From Ruminococcus sp. (GTDB lineage: Bacteria; Bacillota; Clostridia; Oscillospirales; Ruminococcaceae): a stretch of 64,000 nt of DNA. A program made the translations under genes and the position numbers. Below the pieces are notes generated by a model that saw only the letters and a list, made by a program, of their open reading frames with translations, had not been told where the DNA came from and searched no databases. Location of the stretch: positions 1-64,000 of the forward strand of contig JAFUAO010000010.1 in NCBI GenBank assembly GCA_017460665.1, given 5' to 3'. Position 1 is the first letter of the stretch; each line of letters opens with the position of its first letter. Of this stretch, positions 43,313 through 52,035 are shown piece after piece.

Positions 43313-43341
43313 AGTTTATCATACTTTCGATAATATGTCAA
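43313..43341 (-). promoter_or_regulatory. Promoter for rpsU
   Basis: Minus strand TTGACA (43336-43341), 17-bp spacer, TAAACT (43313-43318). The long leader (about 120 nt) could allow post-transcriptional control; no known motif seen. Confidence 0.7.
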
Positions 43342-43368
43342 GCCTTTTTTACGTTTTGGAAAATTTCG

Positions 43369-45774
43369 TTATTTTGCAACAATATTAACAAGCTTATTTG
43401 GTACATATATCTGTTTTACGATATTCTTGCCCTCAGTAGCCTCAACTACCTTAGCTTCGGCCATTGCCTGTGCGATGACTGAGTCCTTGTCAGCGTCAAC
43501 GGGTATGTTCAGCTTAGCCTTCAGCTTGCCGTTGACCTGGACTACGATCTCGATGGTCTCGTCCTTGCAGAGAGCCTCGTCATAGCCGATCCAGCTCTGC
43601 TCAGACAGCACCTTGCCGAAGTTTGCGCTGTAGATCTCCTCAGAGATATGGGGAGCAAAGGGATACAGCAGGGTCGCAAAGGCAGCCAGCTCGGCCTTGT
43701 TCACAGAGCCTGCGTCGTAGATCTCGTTGATCAGGGTCATGAGTGCGGCGATAGCTGTGTTGAACTTCATGGCCTCGATGTCCTCGGTGACCTTCTTGAT
43801 CGTCTTGTGGAAGCTGCTGCGGAGCTTATCGGAGAACTCCTCGCCCTCGGTCAGCATATCCTGGAGGCTCCAAACTCGGTCGGCAAAGCGCTTGCAGCCC
43901 TTGATGCTGGACTCGCTCCAGGGAGCGGCCTTCTCATAGTCGCCCATGAACAGGACGTACAGGCGGAGAACGTCTGCTCCGTACTCGGAGACTACGTCGT
44001 TGGGGTCGATGACGTTGCCTCTGGACTTGGACATCTTCTCGCCGTCAGGCCCTAAGATCAGGCCCTGAGCTGTACGCTTTGCGTAGGGCTCAGAGGTGGG
44101 GACAAGTCCCAGATCATAGAGGAACTTATGCCAGAAGCGGCTGTAGATCATATGACGTGTAACGTGCTCCATGCCGCCGTTGTACCAGTCAACAGGCAGC
44201 CAGTACTTCAGGGCCTCCTGTGAGGCGAACTCGCTGTCGTTGTTGGGGTCGCAGTAGCGCAGGAAGTACCATGAGGAGCCTGCCCACTGGGGCATGGTAT
44301 CGGTCTCACGGCGTGCGTCCTTGCCGCACTTGGGGCACTTGCAGTTCACGAAGCTGTCGATCTTGGCCAGAGGGCTCTCGCCGTCTGTGCCGGGCTCGAA
44401 GTTCTCAACGTCAGGCAGTCTCAGAGGGAGCTCCTCATAGGGAACTGCCACCATGCCGCAGGTATCACAGTGGACGATCGGGATAGGCTCGCCCCAGTAT
44501 CTCTGGCGGTTGAAGGCCCAATCCTTCATCTTGTACTGCACTCCGGCCTCGCCGCAGCCCAGCTCCTCCAGTATCTCTAAGGCCTTTGCAACGGCGTCCT
44601 TCTTGTTGGAGATACCGTTGAGAGCGCCGGAGTTCACCAGCTCGCCCTCGCCTGTGTAGGCCTCCTTCTCGATGTCGCCGCCCTTGATGACCTCGATGAT
44701 GTCGATGCCGAACTTCTTTGCGAAGTCGTAGTCACGGGTGTCGTGGGCAGGAACTGCCATGATAGCGCCTGTTCCGTAGCCCATCATAACGTAGTCTGAT
44801 ATGTAGATCGGGATCTCCTTGCCGGTGACGGGGTTGACAGCGGTCAGGCCCTCGATCTTGACACCGGTCTTGTCCTTGACGAGCTGTGTCCTCTCGAACT
44901 CGCTCTTCTTTGCACACTCGGCCCTGTAGTCGTCCAGAGCCCCGATATTTGCGATAGACTCACGGTACTTCTGGATAATGGGGTGCTCGGGAGCTATTAC
45001 CATGAAGGTGACGCCGAAGAGAGTATCCGGTCTTGTGGTGTAGATCCTCAGCTTTTCGTCCTGCTCCTTGATCTTGAAATCAACGAATGCTCCGGTGGAC
45101 TTGCCGATCCAGTTCTGCTGCTGGAGCTTCACGTTGGGGAGGTAGTCTACCTCTTCAAGGCCCTGGAGCAGCTTGTCGGCGTACTCGGTTATGCGGAGGT
45201 ACCATACCTCCTTTGTCTTCTGTACGATCTCACTGTGGCAGATGTCGCACTTTCCGCCCTGTGAGTCCTCATTGGACAGCACTACCTTACAGCTGGGGCA
45301 GTAGTTGACGGAGGTCTTGTCACGGAAAACAAGGCCGTTCTCGAACATCTTCAGGAAGATCCACTGTGTCCACTTGTAGTATTTCTCGTCAGTCGTATCG
45401 ACTACCCTTGACCAGTCGAATGAGAAGCCGACTGTCCGGAGCTGGCCGGTGAACTTCTCGATGTTGCGGTCGGTGACGATGCGGGGGTGGATATTCTCCT
45501 TGATAGCGGTATTCTCGGTGGGGAGGCCGTAGGCGTCGAAGCCGATCGGGAAGAGCACGTTATAGCCCTCCATGCGGCGCTTCCTTGAAACTACCTCAAG
45601 TCCGGAATATGCCTTGATGTGGCCGACGTGCATACCGTGGCCGGAGGGATAGGGGAACTCCACCAGAGCGTAGAACTTCTTCTTTGAGTAGTCCTGAGCT
45701 GCCTTGAAGGTGTCGTGCTCATCCCAGTATTTCTGCCATTTTTCTTCGATAGACCTGAAATCATATCTGCTCAT
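43369..45774 (-). CDS. leuS: Leucyl-tRNA synthetase
   Basis: 801 residues, class Ia. HIGH-type motif PYPSGHGMHVGHIKAYSGLE near residue 40, GFDAYGLPTENTAIK, a zinc-ribbon YCPSCKVVLSNEDSQGGKCD with CH after it, the CP1 editing domain with TTRPDTLFGVTF, and the KMSKS loop EKMSKSRGNVIDP. Bacterial type, normal length. Last gene of the long minus-strand run; about 40 bp after rsfS. No T-box leader could be seen directly in front of it. Confidence 0.97.
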   Translation of the reverse strand: MSRYDFRSIEEKWQKYWDEHDTFKAAQDYSKKKFYALVEFPYPSGHGMHVGHIKAYSGLEVVSRKRRMEGYNVLFPIGFDAYGLPTENTAIKENIHPRIVTDRNIEKFTGQLRTVGFSFDWSRVVDTTDEKYYKWTQWIFLKMFENGLVFRDKTSVNYCPSCKVVLSNEDSQGGKCDICHSEIVQKTKEVWYLRITEYADKLLQGLEEVDYLPNVKLQQQNWIGKSTGAFVDFKIKEQDEKLRIYTTRPDTLFGVTFMVIAPEHPIIQKYRESIANIGALDDYRAECAKKSEFERTQLVKDKTGVKIEGLTAVNPVTGKEIPIYISDYVMMGYGTGAIMAVPAHDTRDYDFAKKFGIDIIEVIKGGDIEKEAYTGEGELVNSGALNGISNKKDAVAKALEILEELGCGEAGVQYKMKDWAFNRQRYWGEPIPIVHCDTCGMVAVPYEELPLRLPDVENFEPGTDGESPLAKIDSFVNCKCPKCGKDARRETDTMPQWAGSSWYFLRYCDPNNDSEFASQEALKYWLPVDWYNGGMEHVTRHMIYSRFWHKFLYDLGLVPTSEPYAKRTAQGLILGPDGEKMSKSRGNVIDPNDVVSEYGADVLRLYVLFMGDYEKAAPWSESSIKGCKRFADRVWSLQDMLTEGEEFSDKLRSSFHKTIKKVTEDIEAMKFNTAIAALMTLINEIYDAGSVNKAELAAFATLLYPFAPHISEEIYSANFGKVLSEQSWIGYDEALCKDETIEIVVQVNGKLKAKLNIPVDADKDSVIAQAMAEAKVVEATEGKNIVKQIYVPNKLVNIVAK

Positions 45775-45816
45775 CGTTGATCATTCCTTTATCAAAATTA
45801 CTTATTGCGAGGTCTC

Positions 45817-46176
45817 TCACTCTTTTATGAGGAGCGAGCTTATGTCCACCGGCTCGCCGTCTGCCCAAAGGCCCTCCAGCTTGTAGAAGTCCCTTGTCTC
45901 CTTGTAGAAAACGTGGACGATGATGTCGGCGTAGTCCAGTATTATCCATGTATTGCCGGTATCGGCCTCACGGCGCTCCGGCTCTATCCCCTTCTGGGAG
46001 AGCTGGAACTCTACCTCGTCCGCAAGGGTCCTTGCGTGAGTGTTGCTGGTACCGTTCACTATGACGAAATAGTCGGCAAGTATGGTAAGGTCGGCTATTT
46101 TCAGGGCCTGTATATCCTCTCCGCGCTTGCTGTCGAGAGTTCTGACTATGAGCTCTAACTTCTCCTGCTCTGTCAT
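45817..46176 (-). CDS. rsfS: Ribosomal silencing factor RsfS
   Basis: 119 residues. Binds L14 on the 50S subunit to prevent subunit joining in starvation. Motifs: DIQALKIADLTILADYFVIV, GTSNTHARTLADEVE, WIILDYADIIVHVF and FYKLEGLWADGEPVD. Start ATG 46174-46176 behind AGGA. In the conserved nadD-yqeK-LCP-rsfS-leuS order. Confidence 0.96.
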   Translation of the reverse strand: MTEQEKLELIVRTLDSKRGEDIQALKIADLTILADYFVIVNGTSNTHARTLADEVEFQLSQKGIEPERREADTGNTWIILDYADIIVHVFYKETRDFYKLEGLWADGEPVDISSLLIKE

Positions 46177-46189
46177 CTGATCATTCCTT

Positions 46190-47782
46190 TCACTGTTTCT
46201 TGTTTGGATCTCGTGCAGGCTCTGTGGCGTCCTCCAGCTCGTCGAGAGTTGCGCTGGTGTCGTCGTAGCCTGTGTATTCGTAGTTGGTTATCAGCTCAAC
46301 GATAGACGTATCGTAGTAGGTCATGGGTAGCTGATAGGGCCTGTAGTATTTGTTGAGCATATCTATGGTCGCCTGCTTGTGGACGGAGTAAACGTCGTAC
46401 TCGTTGCCGTCGGAGGCGTAGTACATTGCTCCCTCGCCGGGCACCATGTTGACCTGTACGTTATCCATGGAAAGGGTCGATGCGAAGTCCGCCACCTTTG
46501 CCATGCTGTCAAGGGAAAGGTCGGTATAGACGTACTCGTTGTCGTAGATCTGCTTGAGATAGCTGTAGAGCTTCACTCTTCCCTCGTCCCTGACGATGCT
46601 CAGCAGCTTCTGCATGGCGGCTGCCATAAAGCGGCGCTGGTTCTGCATACGGCCGATGTCTCCGGTGAGCCATTCACGGCGGAAGCGGATGAACCACTCG
46701 GCCTGCTCGCCGGTGAGGACCACATCTCCGGCAGGGATGATCTTGTCGGCCTCGTAGACGATCTCATTGTCAAGGTGCATGGGGATACCGCCGATGATGT
46801 CCACCATGTCCACTATGTCGTAGCAGACCGTTGTCACATAGGCGTCGATCGGTATGCCGAAATTCTCCTGTACAGCATTAACAACACGCTGGATAGGCGG
46901 CTGGATCGTGGGGTCGCCCATGGAGTATACGCTGTTGAACTTCTTTGTGACGCTGGTGGTATAGTCCGGCAGGCAGCAGTCACGGGGGATCTGAAGGATA
47001 TTCAGCTTTCCGTGGCCGATGTCGAACTGGAGCACCCACATAACGTCGGTGTTGAAAACGTCCTCGTCAAAGCCCAGCAGCAGGACGCTGTACTGGCCCT
47101 CGATGAGCTGAGGAAGGTCAAGGCCGTCGGTGTAGTCGTCCTCAACTGCGGCAGTATCCACGTTCAGCTCCATGGTGTTCGAGGAGAGCTCGCCCTCCTT
47201 GTTCAGGGGCTGCCAGTGCTTGATAAGGTAGATCAGGGACACGTTGTCCTGAGTCTTCCTGTCAAGGAAAATGGGCATATTCAGTATCAGCGCACCGATG
47301 ATGAAGAGGCTGGCTGCGATGGCGGCGATCTTAACGATCACGTCTTTGGCCGAGCCCTTATTCACGGCCTGTACCAGCTCTACACGGCCGTTGTACTCAT
47401 CGCCGTCGTTCTCGTAATACTCCGGCTGAGCATCGTCCTGCTCTCCGGAGGTATAGGCACTGTGGTCACGGACCGGCTCCACGACGGGATCTGCCTCATA
47501 TTTCCCACGGTACGAAGTGCTGGGCGAGGCCTCATACTTCCCATGGTAGCCCTGCTCGGAGGAGGGCGGTGCCTCGTGGAGGCCGTGGTACTGCTGAGCC
47601 GGGGCCTCATGGGAGGGCTGATAGCCCTGGGCCGGCGGAGCCTGATAGCGGTCAGGCTGGGGATCTGCCTGTGTGCGGCTCTTGTCCACTCTCACCAGCT
47701 TCCTCAAGGGCTTTGGCCTTGAAGGTATCGGCTCCTCTCCCTCCGGGACGGTGCCGTTGTGATCTAAATCGTTCTGATTCAT
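46190..47782 (-). CDS. LytR-CpsA-Psr family wall polymer ligase
   Basis: 530 residues. A long Pro/Gln/Tyr-rich cytosolic N-terminus with repeated YHGKYEA-type segments (about 30-100), one helix (about 145-165, VKIAAIAASLFIIGALIL), then the LCP domain with LLLGFDEDVFNTDVMWV, QIPRDC, VDIIGGIPMHLDNEI and FIRFRREWLTGDIGRMQNQR. LCP enzymes attach teichoic acid or capsule to peptidoglycan. Located between yqeK and rsfS as in many Firmicutes. Confidence 0.92.
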   Translation of the reverse strand: MNQNDLDHNGTVPEGEEPIPSRPKPLRKLVRVDKSRTQADPQPDRYQAPPAQGYQPSHEAPAQQYHGLHEAPPSSEQGYHGKYEASPSTSYRGKYEADPVVEPVRDHSAYTSGEQDDAQPEYYENDGDEYNGRVELVQAVNKGSAKDVIVKIAAIAASLFIIGALILNMPIFLDRKTQDNVSLIYLIKHWQPLNKEGELSSNTMELNVDTAAVEDDYTDGLDLPQLIEGQYSVLLLGFDEDVFNTDVMWVLQFDIGHGKLNILQIPRDCCLPDYTTSVTKKFNSVYSMGDPTIQPPIQRVVNAVQENFGIPIDAYVTTVCYDIVDMVDIIGGIPMHLDNEIVYEADKIIPAGDVVLTGEQAEWFIRFRREWLTGDIGRMQNQRRFMAAAMQKLLSIVRDEGRVKLYSYLKQIYDNEYVYTDLSLDSMAKVADFASTLSMDNVQVNMVPGEGAMYYASDGNEYDVYSVHKQATIDMLNKYYRPYQLPMTYYDTSIVELITNYEYTGYDDTSATLDELEDATEPARDPNKKQ

Positions 47783-47831
47783 CTGGATCCTCTTTTCGTC
47801 TTGTTTCTTCTGCCGGAAGACCGGCTTTTGT

Positions 47832-48422
47832 TCACTTTTTAGGCTTTTCTTCTTTTACCAGACGGGTGTAGAAATTATACGCCTCGACTGTACACGGCGG
47901 TATGACCCCACCCTTTTTTATGACTGACTTTATGGAGAACTGTATGCCCTCCAGCATAGCGGCATTGATGCCGTTATAGGCTATTTTTCGCATTTTGTCA
48001 ACGTCCTTGTAGTCTCTGTCGGCTGAGATCAGGTCGCCGATATAGACGATCTCCTCCAGCCGGGTCATGCCGGCCCTTGCAACGGTATGGAACCTTATGG
48101 CGTTGAGCACGTCGATGTCCTCTACCCCGAAATGGGTCTTCACGAAGTGAGCGCCTGCGATCCCGTGCCAGAGGGAGCGTGTCTCCAGCTCCTCACGGAA
48201 GACCGTGAAGCCGCTCTCCAGCACCAGAGCCTTCTGCTCCTCGCCGGGGAGCTCCTTACAAATATCGTGGAGCAGTCCGGCAAAGTAGGCCCTTTCCGGG
48301 TCCTCGCCGTATTTCTGTGCCAGCTTACGGCACTCCTCAGCCACGTTCACCGAATGGTGGAAGCGCTTCTGGGAAAGGTTCTCCTTCAGGAATTTCTTCT
48401 TATCGTCGATAGTATAATGCAA
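47832..48422 (-). CDS. yqeK: YqeK-type HD-domain Ap4A hydrolase
   Basis: 196 residues. Symmetric cleavage of diadenosine tetraphosphate is the known YqeK activity. Start taken as TTG 48420-48422 because GAGG lies 8 bases upstream and the frame upstream would run into nadD. HD motifs: RFHHSVNVAEECRKLAQ, FAGLLHDICKELP, WHGIAGA and DLISADRDY. Follows nadD by 44 bp. Confidence 0.9.
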   Translation of the reverse strand: MHYTIDDKKKFLKENLSQKRFHHSVNVAEECRKLAQKYGEDPERAYFAGLLHDICKELPGEEQKALVLESGFTVFREELETRSLWHGIAGAHFVKTHFGVEDIDVLNAIRFHTVARAGMTRLEEIVYIGDLISADRDYKDVDKMRKIAYNGINAAMLEGIQFSIKSVIKKGGVIPPCTVEAYNFYTRLVKEEKPKK

Positions 48423-48466
48423 AAGTCTCACCTCGGGGAAGGCTGCTCTCCTTCTGGCAGCACTGG

Positions 48467-49075
48467 TCAAATGTTTTGACAGGAACCGTAAAGTCCCCTG
48501 TATCTTATATATTGTACTACATTTTCGCTCAGATAGCAAGCAAAATCCTCATTATTTTCAATTTTTTTTCGTATCTCGCTGGAGGAGACCTCCACAGGAG
48601 CGCTCCTGCTGAGCTCTACTCTGCCGTATTTAGACAGCTCCTCTGCCTTGGCCTCAAGCTGGGGAAGATCTCCGCCGTTCCTCGAAACTGCGCCGATAAC
48701 GGCCTCCTTCATGATGTCCTGCCAGCTTTTCCACTGGTCGAAAGTGAGCAGCATATCGCTCCCCATGAGGAGCCAGATCTGGCTGTCGGGATAAAGGCTC
48801 CGGAAATACCTGACGGTGTAGACCGAGTAGCTGATCCGGTCCGAGTCCAGCTCGAAGCTGCTGACCCGGAGCCTTTCGTCCTCGGCACAGGCCAGAGCCA
48901 GCATAGCGATCCGGTCGGGCTCCGGTGCGTATTCGGCGCTGGAGCGGTGGGGACTGACCTTGGACGGCACCAGGAAGACCCTGTCCAGCCCGAAGCTGTC
49001 CGCCGCAGCCTTCGCCAAATGGATGTGTCCCTTGTGTACGGGGTTGAAGCTCCCTCCGTAGATTCCTATCCTCAT
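48467..49075 (-). CDS. nadD: Nicotinate-nucleotide adenylyltransferase
   Basis: 202 residues. Makes deamido-NAD from NaMN and ATP. GIYGGSFNPVHKGHIHLAKA is the nucleotide-binding start; LLMGSDMLLTFDQWKSW and the C-terminal EVSSSEIRKKI are typical. Start ATG 49073-49075 behind GGAGC. Starts 4 bp after the flavin reductase gene. Confidence 0.96.
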   Translation of the reverse strand: MRIGIYGGSFNPVHKGHIHLAKAAADSFGLDRVFLVPSKVSPHRSSAEYAPEPDRIAMLALACAEDERLRVSSFELDSDRISYSVYTVRYFRSLYPDSQIWLLMGSDMLLTFDQWKSWQDIMKEAVIGAVSRNGGDLPQLEAKAEELSKYGRVELSRSAPVEVSSSEIRKKIENNEDFACYLSENVVQYIRYRGLYGSCQNI

Positions 49076-49079
49076 TGGC

Positions 49080-49775
49080 TCACCTCCATGGACGCTTGCT
49101 CTCTGTCCAGCCCTTGGCTTTCCAGTAGTCCATATCCGCCTTGTTCCAGCCGCTGCGCTGCATAAGGCTCATTATCTTGAAAAAGCCTCTCGTTTTGAGC
49201 GGCACCGGCACTTTGCCCTTCCGCTCCAGGAGCTTCCTTGCGATGCTGTCGGTCTTTTTCTCGATAGCAGCCTTTTTCTTCGGGTCAACGCTGTTCCAGT
49301 CAGCTGCCGCAACTGCCATGCCCAGCTTATAAGTCTGAGGTATCCCCCAGAAGAAGCAGCTATCGGCCATGTCCTTTAAGGCAGACTTCACACCTGCTCC
49401 CGCTGCTGTGGAGATCACCACCGCCTGCTTTGAGAACATCTTCTCCTCCGGACGGTGTGCCATCCAGCGCCAGCCGTAGTGGTCAAGGAACGCCTTCATT
49501 GCGCCTGTGCAGTGATAAACGTACACAGGTGATGTGAGTATCAGCACATCGGAGCTGTCGATCAGCTCGGTGATCGGGCGGAGCTTCTCATAGTGGGGAC
49601 ACTTGTCCTCGCCCTCAGTGAAGCACCTTGTGCAGCCGCAGCAGAACTCCCCGAAGTCCCTGGGAAGGAAGACCTCAAAGATCTCCTCCGGCTCGGCGAT
49701 CTTTTCCGCTAAGATCCGGCCGATATTGTATGTGGAGCCCTTGTGGGAGGTGCCGCTTATTATCACTGTCCTCAT
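49080..49775 (-). CDS. NAD(P)H-dependent flavin reductase, flavodoxin fold
   Basis: 231 residues, starting at ATG 49773-49775 overlapping the yhbY stop. FMN loop GTSHKGSTYNIGRILA, Cys cluster CCGCTRCFTEGEDKC near residue 47 and SPVYVYHCTGAMKAFLDHYG. The second such enzyme in this window. It is inserted between yhbY and nadD, which often adjoin. Partner unknown. Confidence 0.83.
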   Translation of the reverse strand: MRTVIISGTSHKGSTYNIGRILAEKIAEPEEIFEVFLPRDFGEFCCGCTRCFTEGEDKCPHYEKLRPITELIDSSDVLILTSPVYVYHCTGAMKAFLDHYGWRWMAHRPEEKMFSKQAVVISTAAGAGVKSALKDMADSCFFWGIPQTYKLGMAVAAADWNSVDPKKKAAIEKKTDSIARKLLERKGKVPVPLKTRGFFKIMSLMQRSGWNKADMDYWKAKGWTESKRPWR

Positions 49776-50077
49776 CACTTTGCCTTGGGGATCCCCTCGA
49801 TAACGGGATCCTTTGGGTTGCGCTTGAACAGCACGAACCGGCTGCCGATCACCTGTACCACCTCGGACTCTGTAGCTGCGGAAACAGCGTCGGCTGCCTC
49901 CCTTGCGGTCCAGCCGGAGTTCTCAAGGACCCTCAGCTTTATGAGCTCCCTTTTGCGGAGAGCCTCGCTGATGTCCCGGCACATGGCCTCGGTGACTCCG
50001 CCCTTGCCGATCTGGAAGATCGTATCGTATGTTGAGGCGATCCCTCTCAGGTACGCCCTCTGCTTGCTCGTTAACAT
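49775..50077 (-). CDS. yhbY: YhbY-family RNA-binding (CRM domain) protein
   Basis: 100 residues, start ATG 50075-50077 one base after the rdgB stop. CRM motif IGKGGVTEAMCRDISEAL, with LTSKQRAYLRGIA and VQVIGSRFVLFKR. Associates with 50S precursors in other bacteria. Confidence 0.93.
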   Translation of the reverse strand: MLTSKQRAYLRGIASTYDTIFQIGKGGVTEAMCRDISEALRKRELIKLRVLENSGWTAREAADAVSAATESEVVQVIGSRFVLFKRNPKDPVIEGIPKAK

Positions 50078-50078
50078 A

Positions 50079-50666
50079 TCATACACCATAGCTTTCTCTA
50101 AGATAGGCCACCAGCTTTTCCATAGCGGCGCCCCTGTGACTTATAGCATTTTTCTCCTCGGCGCTCATCTCTGCAAGGGTCCTGCCGTCACGTACAAAGA
50201 CCGGATCGTAGCCGAAGCCGTTCTCTCCACGCTCCTCGAAGCCGATCTCGCCCTCACAGCGCCCTGTGAAGCTCTCGCAGACGTACTTGTCGACGTACAC
50301 GATGGCGCACTCGAAATAGGCATCACGCTCCCCCTTGGGAACGTCCTTCATCTCCTCAAGGAGCTTTGCACAGCGCTCGCCCTCAGGAGCGTAGCGTGCG
50401 GAGTAGACTCCCGGCCTTCCGCCAAGAGCCTTGACGCAAAGTCCGCTGTCGTCGGCGATCACAGGCATACGGATGTCCAGCTCATTGAACACGTCGCAGG
50501 CCTTGATCTCGGCGTTGCGGACGAAGGTGTCGCCGGTCTCGTCGGGCTCGATCTGGACGCCGGCCTCCTTCATGGATATTATGTCGAAGCCCAGGGGCTC
50601 AAGGATCTCCCTTGCCTCCCGGAGCTTATTTGCGTTGTTTGTGGCAAAAAGCAGCTCAGTCCTCAT
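50079..50666 (-). CDS. rdgB: XTP/dITP diphosphatase (RdgB/HAM1)
   Basis: 195 residues. Removes ITP, dITP and XTP. Start ATG 50664-50666 gives the standard FATNNANKLREAREIL N-terminus; the longer frame would run through the ftsY tail. SGLCVKALGGRPGVYSARYA and the C-terminal SHRGAAMEKL are present. Its start overlaps the ftsY stop by 11 bp, so the two are coupled. Confidence 0.96.
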   Translation of the reverse strand: MRTELLFATNNANKLREAREILEPLGFDIISMKEAGVQIEPDETGDTFVRNAEIKACDVFNELDIRMPVIADDSGLCVKALGGRPGVYSARYAPEGERCAKLLEEMKDVPKGERDAYFECAIVYVDKYVCESFTGRCEGEIGFEERGENGFGYDPVFVRDGRTLAEMSAEEKNAISHRGAAMEKLVAYLRESYGV

Positions 50667-51981
50667 CTTCCTCGTCCTTTCTGCCGAAAAGTCTGCTGAA
50701 GAAGCCACGCTTTTTCTTCTTTTCGGGCTCTTCCTCCTCTTCGGAGCCTTCCTCCGGCTCGTCCTCTTCTTCATCATCGGTGGCCTCTTCCCGGTCAGAG
50801 TCGTCCTCAGTCTCGGGATCCTCCTCAGTCTCAGGATCCTCCTCAGTCTCAGGCTCTTCCTCAGTCTCAGGCTCTTCCTCAGTCTCAGGCTCTTCCTCGG
50901 TCTCTTCCTCAGACTCAGGCTCTTCCTCGGTCTCGGGATCCTCCTCAGACTCAGGCTCTTCCTCAGTCTCAGGCTCTTCCTCCTCGGTCAGATTCTCAGG
51001 AGCCTCCCCCTCGGCAAGCTCCTCCTCTTCTTCAAGGAGCTCCTCCTCGGCGGCCTCCTCTTCATCCTCGTAGGGAGCGTCGAACAGAGCGTCAACGAAC
51101 ATTCGGCTGTTGAAGGGCTGGAGGTCGTCGATCTTCTCGCCCACACCGATCAGCTTCACCGGGATACCCAGCTCGTTCTTTATGGAGATCACGATGCCGC
51201 CCTTTGCCGTGCCGTCCAGCTTGGTCAGCACGATGCCGGTGATCGGCGCTGTTTCGCTGAAAAGCCGGGCCTGATTGACGGCGTTCTGGCCTGTTGTTGC
51301 GTCAAGGACCAGCAGCACCTCCCTTGAGCAGTCCCCTGCCTTCGAGTCGATGATACGGTTGATCTTGGCCAGCTCGTCCATAAGGTTCTTCTTGTTGTGG
51401 AGGCGCCCGGCGGTGTCGATGATCACCACGTCGCACTCCCTTGCCTTGGCTGCGTCAAGGGCGTCGTAGACCACGGCTCCCGGGTCAGAGCCCTCGCTGT
51501 GCTTGACGATGTCCACGCCTGCACGCTCGGTCCAGACCTCAAGCTGGTCGATAGCCGCCGCACGGAAGGTGTCCGCTGCCGCAACGAGGACCTTCTTGCC
51601 CTCGGTCTTGAACTGGTGGCAGAGCTTTCCGATAGTGGTGGTCTTGCCGGCGCCGTTCACGCCGATCACCATGATGACTGCCGGAGATACCGACAGATCC
51701 AGGCCTGTGTCGTCCCCCATGATCTCTGAGATGACCTCATGGATCAGCTCCATGATCTCCTTGGGATCGGTAATGCCACGCTCCTTGATCTTCTTCCTGA
51801 GCCGGTCGCAGATCTCCTCGGAGGTCTCCACTCCGATGTCGCTCATGATCATCTGCTCCTCTAGCTCCTCAAAGAGCTCCTCATCTATCTTGGTGAAAGA
51901 GTTGAATATACGCTGAAGGCCGCCGAAGAAGCTGTCTCTGGTCTTTCTCAGGCCGTCTGCGATCTTTTGAAATATTCCCAT
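50656..51981 (-). CDS. ftsY: Signal recognition particle receptor FtsY with acidic domain at the C-terminus
   Basis: 441 residues, start ATG 51979-51981 behind GGAGG. The N-terminus is a short amphipathic helix ([20 protein letters not shown]) leading straight to the NG domain: P-loop [14 protein letters not shown] near residue 107, [17 protein letters not shown] and [12 protein letters not shown] ends about residue 305. Then comes an acidic tail of about 110 residues with some nine PETEEE-like hexads, and the last 22 residues are [20 protein letters not shown] plus ED. In E. coli the acidic A-domain and a KKRGFFS membrane motif are N-terminal; here they are at the C-terminus. Coupled to rdgB. 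Confidence 0.95.
   Translation of the reverse strand: MGIFQKIADGLRKTRDSFFGGLQRIFNSFTKIDEELFEELEEQMIMSDIGVETSEEICDRLRKKIKERGITDPKEIMELIHEVISEIMGDDTGLDLSVSPAVIMVIGVNGAGKTTTIGKLCHQFKTEGKKVLVAAADTFRAAAIDQLEVWTERAGVDIVKHSEGSDPGAVVYDALDAAKARECDVVIIDTAGRLHNKKNLMDELAKINRIIDSKAGDCSREVLLVLDATTGQNAVNQARLFSETAPITGIVLTKLDGTAKGGIVISIKNELGIPVKLIGVGEKIDDLQPFNSRMFVDALFDAPYEDEEEAAEEELLEEEEELAEGEAPENLTEEEEPETEEEPESEEDPETEEEPESEEETEEEPETEEEPETEEEPETEEDPETEEDPETEDDSDREEATDDEEEDEPEEGSEEEEEPEKKKKRGFFSRLFGRKDEEDED
50803..50985 (-). repeat. 18-bp tandem repeat coding for PETEEE units in ftsY
   Basis: About nine to ten imperfect copies of an 18-bp unit (plus strand CTCAGTCTCAGGCTCTTC-like) encode the Pro-Glu-Thr/Ser-Glu-Glu-Glu/Asp hexads. 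Such arrays change copy number by slippage in multiples that keep frame. Confidence 0.85.
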
Positions 51982-52035
51982 AATAACCTCCGATGGATCG
52001 TTATACTGTTCGCTTGCTTGGGGCTTTTCCGGACA

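Noticed and set aside
45775-45816. T-box leader for leuS
   Set aside because: The gap to rsfS is too short and no T-box sequence is visible.
50803-50985. Possible CRISPR-like array
   Set aside because: Units are contiguous without spacers and keep the ftsY frame.
50612-51073. Plus-strand frame rich in Ser-Ser-Gly repeats
   Set aside because: It is the complement of the acidic repeat of ftsY and has no ribosome site.
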